A stretch of DNA of 64,000 nt, from NCBI RefSeq assembly GCF_947495675.1, contig NZ_CANLZX010000018.1, forward strand, positions 30,485 to 94,484, written 5' to 3'. A program made the position numbers and the translations under genes. The DNA comes from an uncultured Algibacter sp. Lineage in GTDB: Bacteria; Bacteroidota; Bacteroidia; Flavobacteriales; Flavobacteriaceae. Shown in pieces: positions 7,510 through 16,899 of this stretch. Position 1 is the first letter of the stretch, and each line of letters begins with the position of its first letter. Below the pieces are notes generated by a model. The model saw nothing but the letters and a program-made list of their open reading frames with translations, did not search any database and was not told the DNA's origin.

Positions 7510-9777
7510 TTAAGAGGCTTGTGTGTTTACAAACTCTTTTTTCTTGCTTTTCTGTATGTTTTCATTAATGGTTTGGTAAAACTCATAATTATCAAAAGGT
7601 TTTGTAATAACCTTATTATAACCTATATCATTATAATTTTGCTTTACCTCTTCTATATCTGCTGCAGTAAGAGCTATAATTGGAATATTTTTATTAAACT
7701 CTCTAATAGTTTCTGTAGCTTCATTACCATTCATAATTGGCATGTTAATATCCATTAATATTAAATCGTAAGAATTGTTTTTAGCTTCAAATAAAGCATC
7801 TCTACCATTTTCAACTATAGTACATTTATAATTCTGCTTTTCTAATAATTTTTTGGTAACAATTTGATTAATTTTATTATCCTCTGCTAATAATATATTA
7901 CATGTTTCATTTGGATTTATTAAACTTTTAATTTTATTTAAATCCTGTTCATGTAATCTGTTTTCTGTTTTAAGTTTATCTATTTCAAATTCTATATTAA
8001 AACTAAACTTAGTACCAACACCTTCTTCACTTTCTAATTTAATTGTACTTTTAAATAGCTCTATTAATTTTTTAGTAATTGATAGCCCTAACCCTGTACC
8101 TTGATAATTTATGTTACTATCTTTTAGTTGAGAAAAATTATCGAAAATGCTATTAAACTTATTTTCTGGAATACCAACGCCATTGTCTTCAACTTCAAAA
8201 CATAGATTAACTAAATTATCTTTTGTATTAATTAACTTAACTCTCAAATTAATAGTTCCATTATTAGTGAATTTGACACTATTACCAATAAGATTTATAA
8301 GTATTTGAGACAATCTTATTTTATCACACTTAATTGTTTCTGGAACGCCTTTATCTATTGAAACTTTTAAATGATTGTTTGTTTCTTGTAATTTATATTC
8401 AAAAGAATTAACAATATGTTCAATGGTACTTTCTAAATTAACAGACGTATTTTTAAGTTCAACTTTACCAGCTTCCATTTTTCCAAATTGAAGAATATCA
8501 TTTATTAAATTTAAAAGGTAATCTCCAGAGTGTTTTAAAGATTTAATATACTTTTTATCACGATTACCTAAGGTACTATTCTCTAGTAATAGAGAAGTAA
8601 TACCAACAACACCGTAAAGTGGTGTTCGTAATTCATGCGAAACGTTAGAAATAAATTTAGTTTTTAATTCTGAAGACTTTAAAGCTTCATTTTTTGCTAT
8701 TATTAATTGTTTATTTCTTAATTCTAATTTAGAACTCATTTTTCTTTTTGAGATGTAACCAAAGCATATAATAATTAATGAGATAATTAAAAGTAGTAAT
8801 GCAATAATTACTATAACATTTACTTTTTTAATTTTATTAGCTACTTCTAACTGTAGAAGCCTTTCTGAGTTTGCCTTTTGTGCGTTATTCTTATAATCTT
8901 CAATTAGAAATTTAGATTTAATAATTAAATTTTGCTTTACTTTTTCTTCGTTTAAATATTTTTCTTTATAATTATTATGTTTCAATAAATTTAGAAAAGC
9001 ATCTGCATTATTTCCAGATTTAGCCAAAGACAATGATAATTGCTTGTATATTTTACTTAAAAGCATATAATCTGTACTTTCTTTATCATTCTCAATTAAA
9101 GCAATAGCTTTTTTAAATTTAGTATTAGCGTTATTATAAAGTTCTTTATGAGTATAAAAAGTACCATATATATAGTTATAGTAGCTTATATCAGAAGAAA
9201 TCACCGAATTGTTTTTAATATAATCACCTACTTTTAAGAGATTAATAAGTGCTTCTTGAGACTTTCCTATAGCAATATACAACTCGCTAAGGTTGAGTCT
9301 TATTTCAAATTCGACAGTATTTAGTTTTTTAACTTCTGCTAAAGTTTGAAGATTTTTTTTAGCAGTAAACTTTAAAGCATTCATTAAAAACTGATGGGCT
9401 TTAGCAAAATTATTTTCGTCTTTATTTATCTCTGCAAGATTTTTATATATGCTAGCAATCAAATAATTATCATCAATTATTTTTGCTTTAGTCAATGACA
9501 AAAAGTAGTATTCTTTTGCTGAATCATAATTTTCCATCAAATTATAAATATTACCTAAATTATAATTTGCAACGGCACTACCATAATTATCTTGAATAGA
9601 ATCTGATAAGGTTTTAGCTATAATAAATTCTTTAAAAGATTTTACTATTTCTTTATCATTTAGTGATACAATTGCAGAAGAGTTGATATCATCAATTTCT
9701 TTGATAATATCTCTATCGTTTTTACCGAAAGACAAAATGGTAAATGACAGAAAACTAACAAGTAGGATTGTTTTCAT
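7510..9777 (-). CDS. TPR hybrid sensor histidine kinase / response regulator
   Basis: The 755-residue protein has a signal-like N-terminus (1-18), tetratricopeptide-like helices over about 60-270, a coiled segment, one membrane helix (about 318-341), a HisKA domain with phospho-acceptor H381 in SHELRTPLYG, and an HATPase domain (N-box NLIGNSVKFTNN; DNGVGIP; GTGLGLS). A C-terminal receiver follows, with D676 in LMDINMP and the AEDN acidic pair. The TPR part would face the periplasm and the kinase the cytoplasm. No separate response regulator or target gene is adjacent, so the output is unclear. It is convergent with the methyltransferase, 15 bases apart, with no obvious terminator between. Confidence 0.93.
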   Translation of the reverse strand: MKTILLVSFLSFTILSFGKNDRDIIKEIDDINSSAIVSLNDKEIVKSFKEFIIAKTLSDSIQDNYGSAVANYNLGNIYNLMENYDSAKEYYFLSLTKAKIIDDNYLIASIYKNLAEINKDENNFAKAHQFLMNALKFTAKKNLQTLAEVKKLNTVEFEIRLNLSELYIAIGKSQEALINLLKVGDYIKNNSVISSDISYYNYIYGTFYTHKELYNNANTKFKKAIALIENDKESTDYMLLSKIYKQLSLSLAKSGNNADAFLNLLKHNNYKEKYLNEEKVKQNLIIKSKFLIEDYKNNAQKANSERLLQLEVANKIKKVNVIVIIALLLLIISLIIICFGYISKRKMSSKLELRNKQLIIAKNEALKSSELKTKFISNVSHELRTPLYGVVGITSLLLENSTLGNRDKKYIKSLKHSGDYLLNLINDILQFGKMEAGKVELKNTSVNLESTIEHIVNSFEYKLQETNNHLKVSIDKGVPETIKCDKIRLSQILINLIGNSVKFTNNGTINLRVKLINTKDNLVNLCFEVEDNGVGIPENKFNSIFDNFSQLKDSNINYQGTGLGLSITKKLIELFKSTIKLESEEGVGTKFSFNIEFEIDKLKTENRLHEQDLNKIKSLINPNETCNILLAEDNKINQIVTKKLLEKQNYKCTIVENGRDALFEAKNNSYDLILMDINMPIMNGNEATETIREFNKNIPIIALTAADIEEVKQNYNDIGYNKVITKPFDNYEFYQTINENIQKSKKKEFVNTQAS

Positions 9778-9903
9778 GTTTTCAATAATTAGGTTTGGGA
9801 TTCTAAAGGTATTTTAATGAAAACAGAGTGTCATACAAATTCGCTGAAGAGTAAAAATAAATTGACTAATAGACGAACTACATATCGACAAACAGATAAA
9901 AGG

Positions 9904-10191
9904 CTAAAATTTACGTTTTACAGAACCCGTAAATTCTTCTAAATTATCTTTTACTTTATCAAGTTCCTTTTTTACGTCCTTTGTGATGCTGGTATCAATA
10001 CCATTTTTTTCTGCAGTTTTTGTGATTTCGTGTTTAATATCGTTAGTAGCGTCTTTAAGAGTTCGCATACCTTTACCTAATCCACGAGCAATTTCTGGCA
10101 ACTTATCGGCACCAAATACCATAATGGCTATAAATAGTATAAAAGCTATTTCGCCACCGCTAATAAATAAGAATGTTGTTTGTTGTATCAC
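9904..10191 (-). CDS. tatA: Twin-arginine translocase subunit TatA/TatE family
   Basis: A 95-residue protein with a short N-terminal membrane helix (GGEIAFILFIAIMVFG), the FGADKLPEIARGLGKGMRTLKDATND hinge-plus-amphipathic-helix region typical of TatA, and a charged cytoplasmic tail. In TatA it multimerises with TatC to pass folded proteins carrying RR signal peptides across the inner membrane. TatC is not in the window; in Flavobacteriaceae the tat genes are often scattered. Length and the FG hinge favour TatA over TatB. Confidence 0.92.
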   Translation of the reverse strand: MIQQTTFLFISGGEIAFILFIAIMVFGADKLPEIARGLGKGMRTLKDATNDIKHEITKTAEKNGIDTSITKDVKKELDKVKDNLEEFTGSVKRKF

Positions 10192-10293
10192 GTTACAAAT
10201 ATAGTAAGTTGTTTTATTATATCATTTAACAAATTAAGCAATAGTGATAAATTAACTTCTTTTTATAATATTTTAAAGTACCAAACTGCAATT

Positions 10294-10328
10294 AAATAAA
10301 AAAAGCCGATTATAAATAATCGGCTTTT
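10294..10328 (-). terminator. Terminator of the M1 peptidase transcript
   Basis: AAAAGCCGATTAT (10301-10313) pairs with ATAATCGGCTTTT (10316-10328); the centre must open to form a loop. Read on the minus strand it runs into T-rich sequence, ending transcription after the peptidase gene. Confidence 0.8.
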
Positions 10329-10350
10329 AATAAATTATGTTGGTTTCTTT

Positions 10351-12609
10351 TTAACCTTTTACTTTTTCTTTGAATTTATCAAACTTGTTGGCTTCAACTT
10401 TTTTAGGCCAAGAATTATTAGATGTATCAACATCGGCAGTTTCTAAATCAGGATCAATAGTTAAACCAGTAATGGCTTTATTTGTTCTAAACACTTTACT
10501 AACTTCATTCTCATTATATCTCCATATTTGAGCCGGAAATATTTTTCTTTCGGTAGTACCATCTTCATAAGCTATTTCTAAAATTATTGGCATTACTAAA
10601 CCTCCTGGTTTTTCAAAAGTAACTTCGTAGAAATATTTAGGCGCATCTTTTAATCTTGCTTTTTCTTGTTCAGGTAAACTTTCAATATAATCAGTTAAAA
10701 ATTTAAAATCTGAAACACTTTTTGCTTCAGAAGGTTTTTCACCTTCTTTAGATTCTGCATAATACACTAAAGCATCTTTGTACTCATCTAAATTCATATT
10801 ATACTTCTTAGCAGTTTCTTTTGCTGCTTCAGTTGGCTGGTCTGTTAAATAATATTGTTTAACACCTTTAACCCCAATATCTGTATAATCTGTTGTATAA
10901 AACCAACCTCTCCAGAACCAGTCTAAATCCATCGCCGAAGCATCTTCCATTGTTCTAAAGAAATCTGCTGGTGTTGGGTGTTTAAACATCCAACGTTGTG
11001 AGTATGTTCTAAAAGCATAGTCAAACAATTCTGGCCCCATAATAGTTTGTCTTAACATATATAACCCTGCAGCTGGCTTGGTATATGCGTTTGGACCAAA
11101 TTTATGAACATAATCACCTTGAGACATAATAGGTGAAATAAAATTTTGATCACCACCCATATAAGGAACAATATCTTTTGGAAGATTTCCTGTTATAAAA
11201 TTAGGGTCATAATCTAGTTCTGCTAAAGTTTCTACAAAAGAGTTTAAACCTTCATCCATCCATGTCCATTGGCGCTCATCACTATTTACAATCATAGGGA
11301 AAAAGTTGTGTCCAACTTCATGAGTAATAACACCAATCATACCTCTTTTTAATCTTTCTGAATATGTACCATCTGGTTTAGGGCGGCCATAGTTAAAACA
11401 TATCATTGGGTATTCCATTCCCATTTGAGCATGTACCGAAATAGCTTTGCTATAAGGATAATCAAAAGTTAATTTAGAGTATTCTTCGAGCGTATTAGCA
11501 ACAACTCTTGTAGAGTGCTCTTCCCATAATGGGTTACCTTCTTTTGAATACATTGAAATAGCCATAACCGATCTTCCATTAATATTAACCGCCATTGCAT
11601 CATAAATAAATTTTCTTGAGGTAGCAAAAGCATAATCTCTAACATTTTTAGCTTTAAAATGCCATGTTTTTTCTTTTGTGCTTCTTTGTGTTTCGGCTTT
11701 TTCGGCTTCTTCTTGAGTGATTATAAAAACAGGATTATCAAAAGTTTTTGTGGCTTTCTCATAACGTTTTAACTGCTCTTTAGTAAAACACTCTTTTCTG
11801 TTTTGTAATACACCTGTTGCCTCTAACATGTGATCTTCTGGCACAGTAATTTTAACATCAAAATCTCCAAATTCTAATGCAAATTCACTTCTTCCCCAGA
11901 ATTGCATATTTTGCCATCCTTCAACATTATCATAAACACAAAGTCTTGGGTAAAACTGCGCTATTACGTAGGTGTTATTTCCATCAGGGAAAGCTTCATA
12001 ACCAGATCTTCCTCCATCTACAATATGATTATTAACATTATACCACCATTTTATTTTAAACTCAAAAACTTCTCCTGGTGCTAATGGTTTTGGTAAATTA
12101 ATTCGCATCATGGTTTGATTTATCATAAAAGGTAAATCAGACCCATCATCATTTTTAACATATTCTATATTAAATCCACCATCAAAACGTTTTTTTAAGT
12201 TCGCTTTTGTAAAAGATTGTGGTCCATTAAAAGCGGCATTAAAACTTTCAGAGTTAATATCTGGAGTTTTAGAGTCTTGGGCACGCATATTTTGATCTAG
12301 CTGTACCCATAAATACTCTAAATAATCTTTAGAGTTATTATGATAGGTTATTTTTTCATCACCAAATATTTGACTTTTGTTTTCATCTAAACGAAGATTC
12401 ATTACATAATCGACCTGTTGTTGTGTATAGGCATGACCTGGAGCACCTGAAGCCGTTCTTGTTTCGTTTGGTGTAGCCAAAACGTCTTTCATTTGTCTAA
12501 ATTTGTTCTGATCTGTGTGACCTTGTGGTTTTTCTTTAGCTTGCTCTTGAGCAAAAACGCCAGAAAAAAGAAATAAAAATGATAAGAACAGATAAGCGTG
12601 TTTTTTCAT
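10351..12609 (-). CDS. M1 family metallopeptidase, secreted or periplasmic
   Basis: The gluzincin peptidase has zinc site HEVGH (about 430-434) with the third ligand E453 in WMDEGLNSF, and MGMEYP in place of the GAMEN exopeptidase loop. The start is set at the internal ATG (12607-12609) because MKKHAYLFLSFLFLFSGVFAQ is a clean signal peptide; the 31-residue upstream extension is not signal-like. That gives 752 residues. The C-terminal part after about 590 has no recognised catalytic motif. Proteins of this type in Flavobacteriaceae are annotated as M1 family metallopeptidase, and the substrate is not known. It is preceded by a DUF6702-like gene, a recurrent pairing, and followed by a strong terminator. 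Confidence 0.92.
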   Translation of the reverse strand: MKKHAYLFLSFLFLFSGVFAQEQAKEKPQGHTDQNKFRQMKDVLATPNETRTASGAPGHAYTQQQVDYVMNLRLDENKSQIFGDEKITYHNNSKDYLEYLWVQLDQNMRAQDSKTPDINSESFNAAFNGPQSFTKANLKKRFDGGFNIEYVKNDDGSDLPFMINQTMMRINLPKPLAPGEVFEFKIKWWYNVNNHIVDGGRSGYEAFPDGNNTYVIAQFYPRLCVYDNVEGWQNMQFWGRSEFALEFGDFDVKITVPEDHMLEATGVLQNRKECFTKEQLKRYEKATKTFDNPVFIITQEEAEKAETQRSTKEKTWHFKAKNVRDYAFATSRKFIYDAMAVNINGRSVMAISMYSKEGNPLWEEHSTRVVANTLEEYSKLTFDYPYSKAISVHAQMGMEYPMICFNYGRPKPDGTYSERLKRGMIGVITHEVGHNFFPMIVNSDERQWTWMDEGLNSFVETLAELDYDPNFITGNLPKDIVPYMGGDQNFISPIMSQGDYVHKFGPNAYTKPAAGLYMLRQTIMGPELFDYAFRTYSQRWMFKHPTPADFFRTMEDASAMDLDWFWRGWFYTTDYTDIGVKGVKQYYLTDQPTEAAKETAKKYNMNLDEYKDALVYYAESKEGEKPSEAKSVSDFKFLTDYIESLPEQEKARLKDAPKYFYEVTFEKPGGLVMPIILEIAYEDGTTERKIFPAQIWRYNENEVSKVFRTNKAITGLTIDPDLETADVDTSNNSWPKKVEANKFDKFKEKVKG

Positions 12610-12717
12610 AGTTGTTTTTAGTTTATTAGAAAAAAAAGTGTTTTTTGCAATTTTCGTTAAAAGATTATTACAAAATGTCATCGAAAGTACTAAATTATGC
12701 ATTCAATTTACTTTGTT

Positions 12718-13221
12718 TTAATTAAATTTTAACAAAGCATTAGGATTTTTGGAAGTTAAAATGACACTTTTATTTTTTGAATTTATTTTAGTTTTTATAA
12801 TGTTTTGCTGGTCCTTCTGTAAATCGAATAAAATGGTATTTGTAATGGAAAAAGTTTCTATTGTTTTAACATCTTCTACTTCTAAATAACATTTTATTAT
12901 ATCGCCTTCATACTCTTTTCCAATAAAATTAAACATAACACTCTCATTATCAACCTTTAACTTTAATTTGTCTTGAAGGTATTGGTTAATGTATACATCA
13001 AATTTATTAGCTTCATTTTTTTCTGCAAGCACAATACTTTCGCTGTAATTTAACTTTAAAGCACTTTCAAAATCATCAATAAAAATTCTAGAAATGATTT
13101 GAATTGATTGTTTTTCTTCTACATAATTAACCTGAGTAACACTTATATAATATTTGTGTATTGATGTAAATGCAAAAAGAGGAATTACAAATGCTATTAT
13201 TAAATATTTAAAATGCTTCAT
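12718..13221 (-). CDS. DUF6702-like secreted protein
   Basis: The 167-residue protein begins with a hydrophobic signal (YLIIAFVIPLFAFTS) followed by HKYYISVTQVNY. The rest is predicted beta-rich. The HKYYxSxT opening and its position just before an M1 peptidase gene match what I know as the DUF6702 family in flavobacteria; the function is unknown. The 108-base gap to the M1 start contains the rejected N-terminal extension of that gene. Co-expression with the peptidase is likely, and a role as its periplasmic partner is only a guess. Confidence 0.75.
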   Translation of the reverse strand: MKHFKYLIIAFVIPLFAFTSIHKYYISVTQVNYVEEKQSIQIISRIFIDDFESALKLNYSESIVLAEKNEANKFDVYINQYLQDKLKLKVDNESVMFNFIGKEYEGDIIKCYLEVEDVKTIETFSITNTILFDLQKDQQNIIKTKINSKNKSVILTSKNPNALLKFN

Positions 13222-13283
13222 GTATATGGTTTCTAATTAACAAAATTACTTTTTTTGAATTTCAAAAAGCATTCCAAATAGTG

Positions 13284-14090
13284 TTATTTTTTAATTGTAT
13301 TTAAATTACTTATATATTGTTTATACTTCATCCTTAAAAAAATCAAGATTTTAAAATCTGTTTGATTTTTACAATGTTTAATAAAATTAGTATCATCTGC
13401 ACAGAAATAAAAGAAATCTGATTTTAGTTTTTCGTCTAAAGGGTTAGACGCAAAAAAGTCATTAGCTAATCGACCTTTTATACTTTGTATTAATGATTCT
13501 TTTCCTTCAATTTCAACTCTTTTTTTAAGCATTTTTGTTCTTCCACTTAGCCCATTAATTATGGGGTTTAATGGCACACCTCCTCCTAATAAACCTAATA
13601 ACATTTTTGGCTTAAAAACACCTGCTTCACTTAAACGCCTTTCACTTTGTGTAGCTGGTTTACCGGTATATCCTGGAATACCAACATCGTAAAAATTAAT
13701 AGGCGCATTACCATCAATATTTTTAATATCGGCCATTAAATCTCCAGACAACACTTTTCCAACAACAACCTCATCTAGCTCATTAATTTGCTCGTCAAGT
13801 ATTACAAACAAAGCCTCATTTAAAAGGATTTCTTTAGAGATTATTACTTCTTTTAATTTATGTTGTATTGATGAAAACGTTAAAGTGTCATTTAATTTTA
13901 CTGTTATATTAAAATGTCCTTTAACATCTGTTATTGTAAAAACTTGGGCCGTTTTATTAATAACATGAATGTTTTCAATATTCGACTCACTTTTTACTCT
14001 ACCAACAATTTCTATAGATTGAGAAAAAATATTTTGAAATCCAATCAAAATAAACAACACTAAAACTACCTTTATTTTTAGCATATTCAT
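13284..14090 (-). CDS. Carboxypeptidase-regulatory-like domain protein, paralogue 1 of 3
   Basis: The 268-residue protein has a signal peptide (to about FSQS), a small beta-sandwich of the CarboxypepD_reg-like type (about 25-105, with IEIVGRVKSESN and DVKGHFNITVKLND), then LDEVVVGKVLSGDL and a C-terminal region with KPATQSERRLSEAGVF. LDEVVV directly after such a domain is the layout at the start of SusC-type TonB-dependent receptors, but no plug or barrel follows. It overlaps the upstream paralogue by 4 bases, so the two are translated together. The function is unknown; the C-terminal half is the most diverged of the three. Confidence 0.82.
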   Translation of the reverse strand: MNMLKIKVVLVLFILIGFQNIFSQSIEIVGRVKSESNIENIHVINKTAQVFTITDVKGHFNITVKLNDTLTFSSIQHKLKEVIISKEILLNEALFVILDEQINELDEVVVGKVLSGDLMADIKNIDGNAPINFYDVGIPGYTGKPATQSERRLSEAGVFKPKMLLGLLGGGVPLNPIINGLSGRTKMLKKRVEIEGKESLIQSIKGRLANDFFASNPLDEKLKSDFFYFCADDTNFIKHCKNQTDFKILIFLRMKYKQYISNLNTIKK

Positions 14091-14884
14091 TTTTTTAAAA
14101 ATAGATTACGTTGTTCACCTAAATATTGAATGAGTAAAATTTCGTTTTCGGGTTTTAAAAGCTCAGGTTTTATAACTTTAGTTTCAATAAAGGCAATAAA
14201 AAGCTGAATTTTTTCTTCAGGAATTTCAAATTGTTCTTGGATGTATTTTAAACTATAAATACTTAGCAAGTCTTTAGGCTTATCGTATTCAAAACCTACA
14301 AAAATTTTCTTTTTTAGTTTTAACTCCTTTTTAGAATTAAATATGAGCCCTAAAATTTTACCAATGTTAGGTAAATAATTACGAGCATTAGGATTTATAA
14401 TGGACTTTAAATGGTTTTGTGTAACAGATTTATCGAACGCCTTATCATCATGATATTCAAAATCAATATTCATATTTCCCATTTCAAGCATAATGGGTTT
14501 TATATTTTTAACCTTAGAAACATCTGTTTCTATATTACCGGTTAAACCAGATGATAGTGTTACAGCATCTAATTGATTTACTTCCTCTACCAACTGTATT
14601 TTTAATTGTTTTGATTTGATAATATCCGAATCAATTAAAACAGTAACTACTTGAAATTGTAGTGCCGAAATTTCAATAACATCATTTAAACCTACTTTTA
14701 ATTTAAACTCGCCATTTGGGTTGGTAATTGTGCCTTTATTTGTAGATTTATTAAAAATAGTTACTGCTTCAACATCGTTGTTACTTGACAATAGTATACC
14801 ACTTACCTCTATCCTATTAACAGATTGTCCGTATATAGGTAGCGTTAAGGAAACAAAAAGAATAACAAGTAATATTCTAATCAA
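14087..14884 (-). CDS. Carboxypeptidase-regulatory-like domain protein, paralogue 2 of 3
   Basis: The 265-residue protein has a signal peptide (LLVILFVSLTLPIYGQ), then a domain beginning RIEVSGILLSSNNDVEAV with TNPNGEFKLKVGLNDVIEISALQFQ, then LDAVTLSSGLTGNIETD and a helical, lysine-rich tail. It is clearly a duplicate of the gene at 14989-15783: the IEVSG, NGEF and ISALQ(F/Y)Q blocks are shared in order. Its downstream neighbour overlaps by 4 bases. It is probably periplasmic or outer-membrane associated. I know no assigned function. Confidence 0.82.
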   Translation of the reverse strand: MIRILLVILFVSLTLPIYGQSVNRIEVSGILLSSNNDVEAVTIFNKSTNKGTITNPNGEFKLKVGLNDVIEISALQFQVVTVLIDSDIIKSKQLKIQLVEEVNQLDAVTLSSGLTGNIETDVSKVKNIKPIMLEMGNMNIDFEYHDDKAFDKSVTQNHLKSIINPNARNYLPNIGKILGLIFNSKKELKLKKKIFVGFEYDKPKDLLSIYSLKYIQEQFEIPEEKIQLFIAFIETKVIKPELLKPENEILLIQYLGEQRNLFLKK

Positions 14885-14988
14885 ACTAAATAAATTAGAC
14901 TATAAAGAACGTACTTGAAATCTTAAAGAAAATGTAAATAGCCTCTAATGTTTTGTTAAAAGGCAAATTCTAGTAGAGTAATTATTAG

Positions 14989-15783
14989 TTAGTTTTTTAA
15001 GAATTCATTACTTTTTTTGTTTAGTAGTTCAAGAAATTCCATTTCCTTACCATAATTAAGTAAAGAAAAATCAAAATCGCCACTCTCAACAAAACTGATA
15101 AATTCTTCCACACGATGTTCGGGAATTTTAAAATTATCAACCAAAAATTCAGATCCGAAATAATATTTAACAGCTTCAATTGGCACATTAGGCACCCCAT
15201 TTTTCTTATTATCTTTTACCTTCGATCTAAATAAAGGCAATAATAATTGGTCAACAACATTAACAATATTTAATCCATTTACCATTGGCAAGTGTTGCCT
15301 ATCAACATTTAAATTGTTTACTTCAGTTTTATAATCTTGTTCAAAATTATATTCTTTACTATTCCTAACTCCAAAATACAAAGCATCTAATTGTGGTGTA
15401 AATGGTTTTGTAGCTTCTAAATCTGTATTTAAATTTCCAGAAAGTCCTTTTGTAAAAACAATTACCTCATCTAATTTATTAATCTCTTCAATTAAAAAGA
15501 GTTTCATTTTTTTAGATTTAATTATAGCCTCATTAACCTTAAAACTTATATTCTGATATTGTAGCGCACTAACTTCAATATTATCATTTAAAGTAACCTT
15601 TAGTGCAAATTCACCTTTTTCATCAGTTATGGTTCCAGTATTTGATGACGTATTAAAAATTGTAATACCAGATATATCGCTACCTTCTACAATAATTTTA
15701 CCAGAAACTTCTATTCTATTTATGTTTTGAGCAACACCGTTTATAGTGATTAAAATAGCTAAAAAGAGCATGAATTTTTTCAT
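14989..15783 (-). CDS. Carboxypeptidase-regulatory-like domain protein, paralogue 3 of 3
   Basis: The 264-residue protein has a signal peptide (KKFMLFLAILITINGVAQ) and a domain of about residues 22-105 with IEVSGKIIVEGSDISGITIF and DEKGEFALKVTLNDNIEVSALQYQ. LDEVIVFTKGLSGNLNTDLE follows, then a C-terminal region with a PEHRVEEFISFVE segment also echoed in paralogue 2 (PEEKIQLFIAFIE). It is the first gene of the tandem, 104 bases upstream of paralogue 2. The shared C-terminal segment shows that the whole gene was duplicated, not only the N-terminal domain. Confidence 0.82.
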   Translation of the reverse strand: MKKFMLFLAILITINGVAQNINRIEVSGKIIVEGSDISGITIFNTSSNTGTITDEKGEFALKVTLNDNIEVSALQYQNISFKVNEAIIKSKKMKLFLIEEINKLDEVIVFTKGLSGNLNTDLEATKPFTPQLDALYFGVRNSKEYNFEQDYKTEVNNLNVDRQHLPMVNGLNIVNVVDQLLLPLFRSKVKDNKKNGVPNVPIEAVKYYFGSEFLVDNFKIPEHRVEEFISFVESGDFDFSLLNYGKEMEFLELLNKKSNEFLKN

Positions 15784-15892
15784 AGTTTTTTTATTTATTA
15801 AATTACCACTTTTAATTTAAATGTTAAAGAAAATTACACGAAATATTTGTCAAAAAAAATCATTTTACTTTACAAACAAACCAATACTTTTT

Positions 15893-16600
15893 ATGCAAAA
15901 CATTATTATTGCTAGCACATCAACCATTCATGGAAGCGGATATTTAGAGTATATACTAGAAGACTTAAAAGTTTTTTTTAAAAATATAGACACCATAGTT
16001 TTTATCCCTTATGCAAGACCTAGTGGGATTTCTTATAACGAGTATACTAAAATTGCAGAAAAAGCATTTAATAAAATCGATAAGAAAATAAAAGGCATAC
16101 ATGAGTTTGATAATCCTGTAGAAGCCATAAAAAAAGCAAAAGGCATTTTTGTAGGTGGTGGCAATACTTTTGTATTATCAAATCAATTACAAAAAAACAA
16201 TTTAATTGATACCTTAAAGCAAGTTGTAAAAACCGGAACACCATATTTGGGAACCAGCGCAGGCAGTAATATTTGTGGTTTAACTATAAAAACCACTAAC
16301 GATATGCCTATAGTTTACCCACCAAATTTTAATGCTCTGGGACTAGTACCTTTTAACATAAACCCACATTACCTAGACCCAGACCCAAATAGTAAGCACA
16401 AAGGCGAAACCAGAGAAACGCGCATTAAAGAATTTCATCATTATAACACACAACCCGTTATTGGCTTAAGGGAAGGTAGTTGGTTACATGTAAAAAACAA
16501 TTCAATAATTTTAAAAGGCCAATTAACAGCACGTATTTTCGAATACAACAAAACACCTTTCGAGGTAGCATCTGGTACAGAATTAAATCAATTAAAATAA
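15893..16600 (+). CDS. pepE: Peptidase E-like alpha-aspartyl dipeptidase
   Basis: A serine peptidase of family S51 that hydrolyses Asp-X dipeptides, with a class I glutamine amidotransferase-like fold. The nucleophile is S122 in GTSAGSN and the histidine H159 in NPHYLDP, at almost the same positions as in the E. coli enzyme (S120, H157). I set the start at ATG 15893 (MQNIIIASTS), giving 235 residues against 229 in E. coli. The 24-residue upstream extension is lysine-rich and unlike the family. Repeat copy B begins 10 bases after the stop. Confidence 0.92.
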   Translation: MQNIIIASTSTIHGSGYLEYILEDLKVFFKNIDTIVFIPYARPSGISYNEYTKIAEKAFNKIDKKIKGIHEFDNPVEAIKKAKGIFVGGGNTFVLSNQLQKNNLIDTLKQVVKTGTPYLGTSAGSNICGLTIKTTNDMPIVYPPNFNALGLVPFNINPHYLDPDPNSKHKGETRETRIKEFHHYNTQPVIGLREGSWLHVKNNSIILKGQLTARIFEYNKTPFEVASGTELNQLK

Positions 16601-16609
16601 AAAAATTAT

Positions 16610-16695
16610 GGGCGTGCCCCTAAAAAGGGTCGGGCTATCCGTTACAAGTCCTCGCTCGTGCCTCGCTGTGGGCTTTACTCTACTATCCCTCACGC
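16610..16695 (+). repeat. Intergenic nested-palindrome repeat, copy B (short-core type)
   Basis: The ends pair as GCGTG (16612-16616) with CACGC (16691-16695); copies A and C have GCGTT/AACGC at the same place, so one pair has changed on both sides. The inner arms AAGTCC (16646-16651) and GGGCTT (16670-16675) enclose a GC-rich loop. A 34-base core around these arms is identical to copy C. It lies 10 bases after the pepE stop, in the same direction. Confidence 0.8.
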
Positions 16696-16747
16696 AAGCA
16701 CAAGCAAAAAACCAATATATCTCGAATTAAGAAACTTATTTGTATAA

Positions 16748-16779
16748 AAAAAGCTTCATCGTAATGATGAAGCTTTTTG
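16748..16779 (-). terminator. Terminator after tRNA-Gly
   Basis: AAAAGCTTCATC (16749-16760) pairs with GATGAAGCTTTT (16766-16777) around a 5-base loop. On the minus strand it follows the tRNA end directly and is followed by T7. It can also stop plus-strand reading from pepE. Confidence 0.8.
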
Positions 16780-16852
16780 AGCGGGAGACCAGGTTCGAAC
16801 TGGCGACATTCAGCTTGGAAGGCTGACGCTCTACCAACTGAGCTACTCCCGC
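16780..16852 (-). tRNA. tRNA-Gly (anticodon TCC)
   Basis: Read on the minus strand the 73-base gene folds as a standard cloverleaf: acceptor GCGGGAG/CTCCCGC, D-arm AGCTCAGTTGGTAGAGC, anticodon stem TCAGC/GCTGA around loop CTTCCAA (anticodon TCC), and T-arm with GTTCGAA. The discriminator base is U. CCA is not encoded; the next bases are CAA. A terminator hairpin follows at once, so it is a single-tRNA transcript. Confidence 0.95.
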
Positions 16853-16899
16853 TTTTTCAGCTGCAAATATATAAACTGTTTCTTCTTCTACAAGAAAAA

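Noticed and set aside
16601..16899. tRNA-flanking region considered as a phage or island attachment site
   Set aside because: No integrase gene nearby and no direct repeat of the tRNA 3' end was found; the neighbours are ordinary genes.
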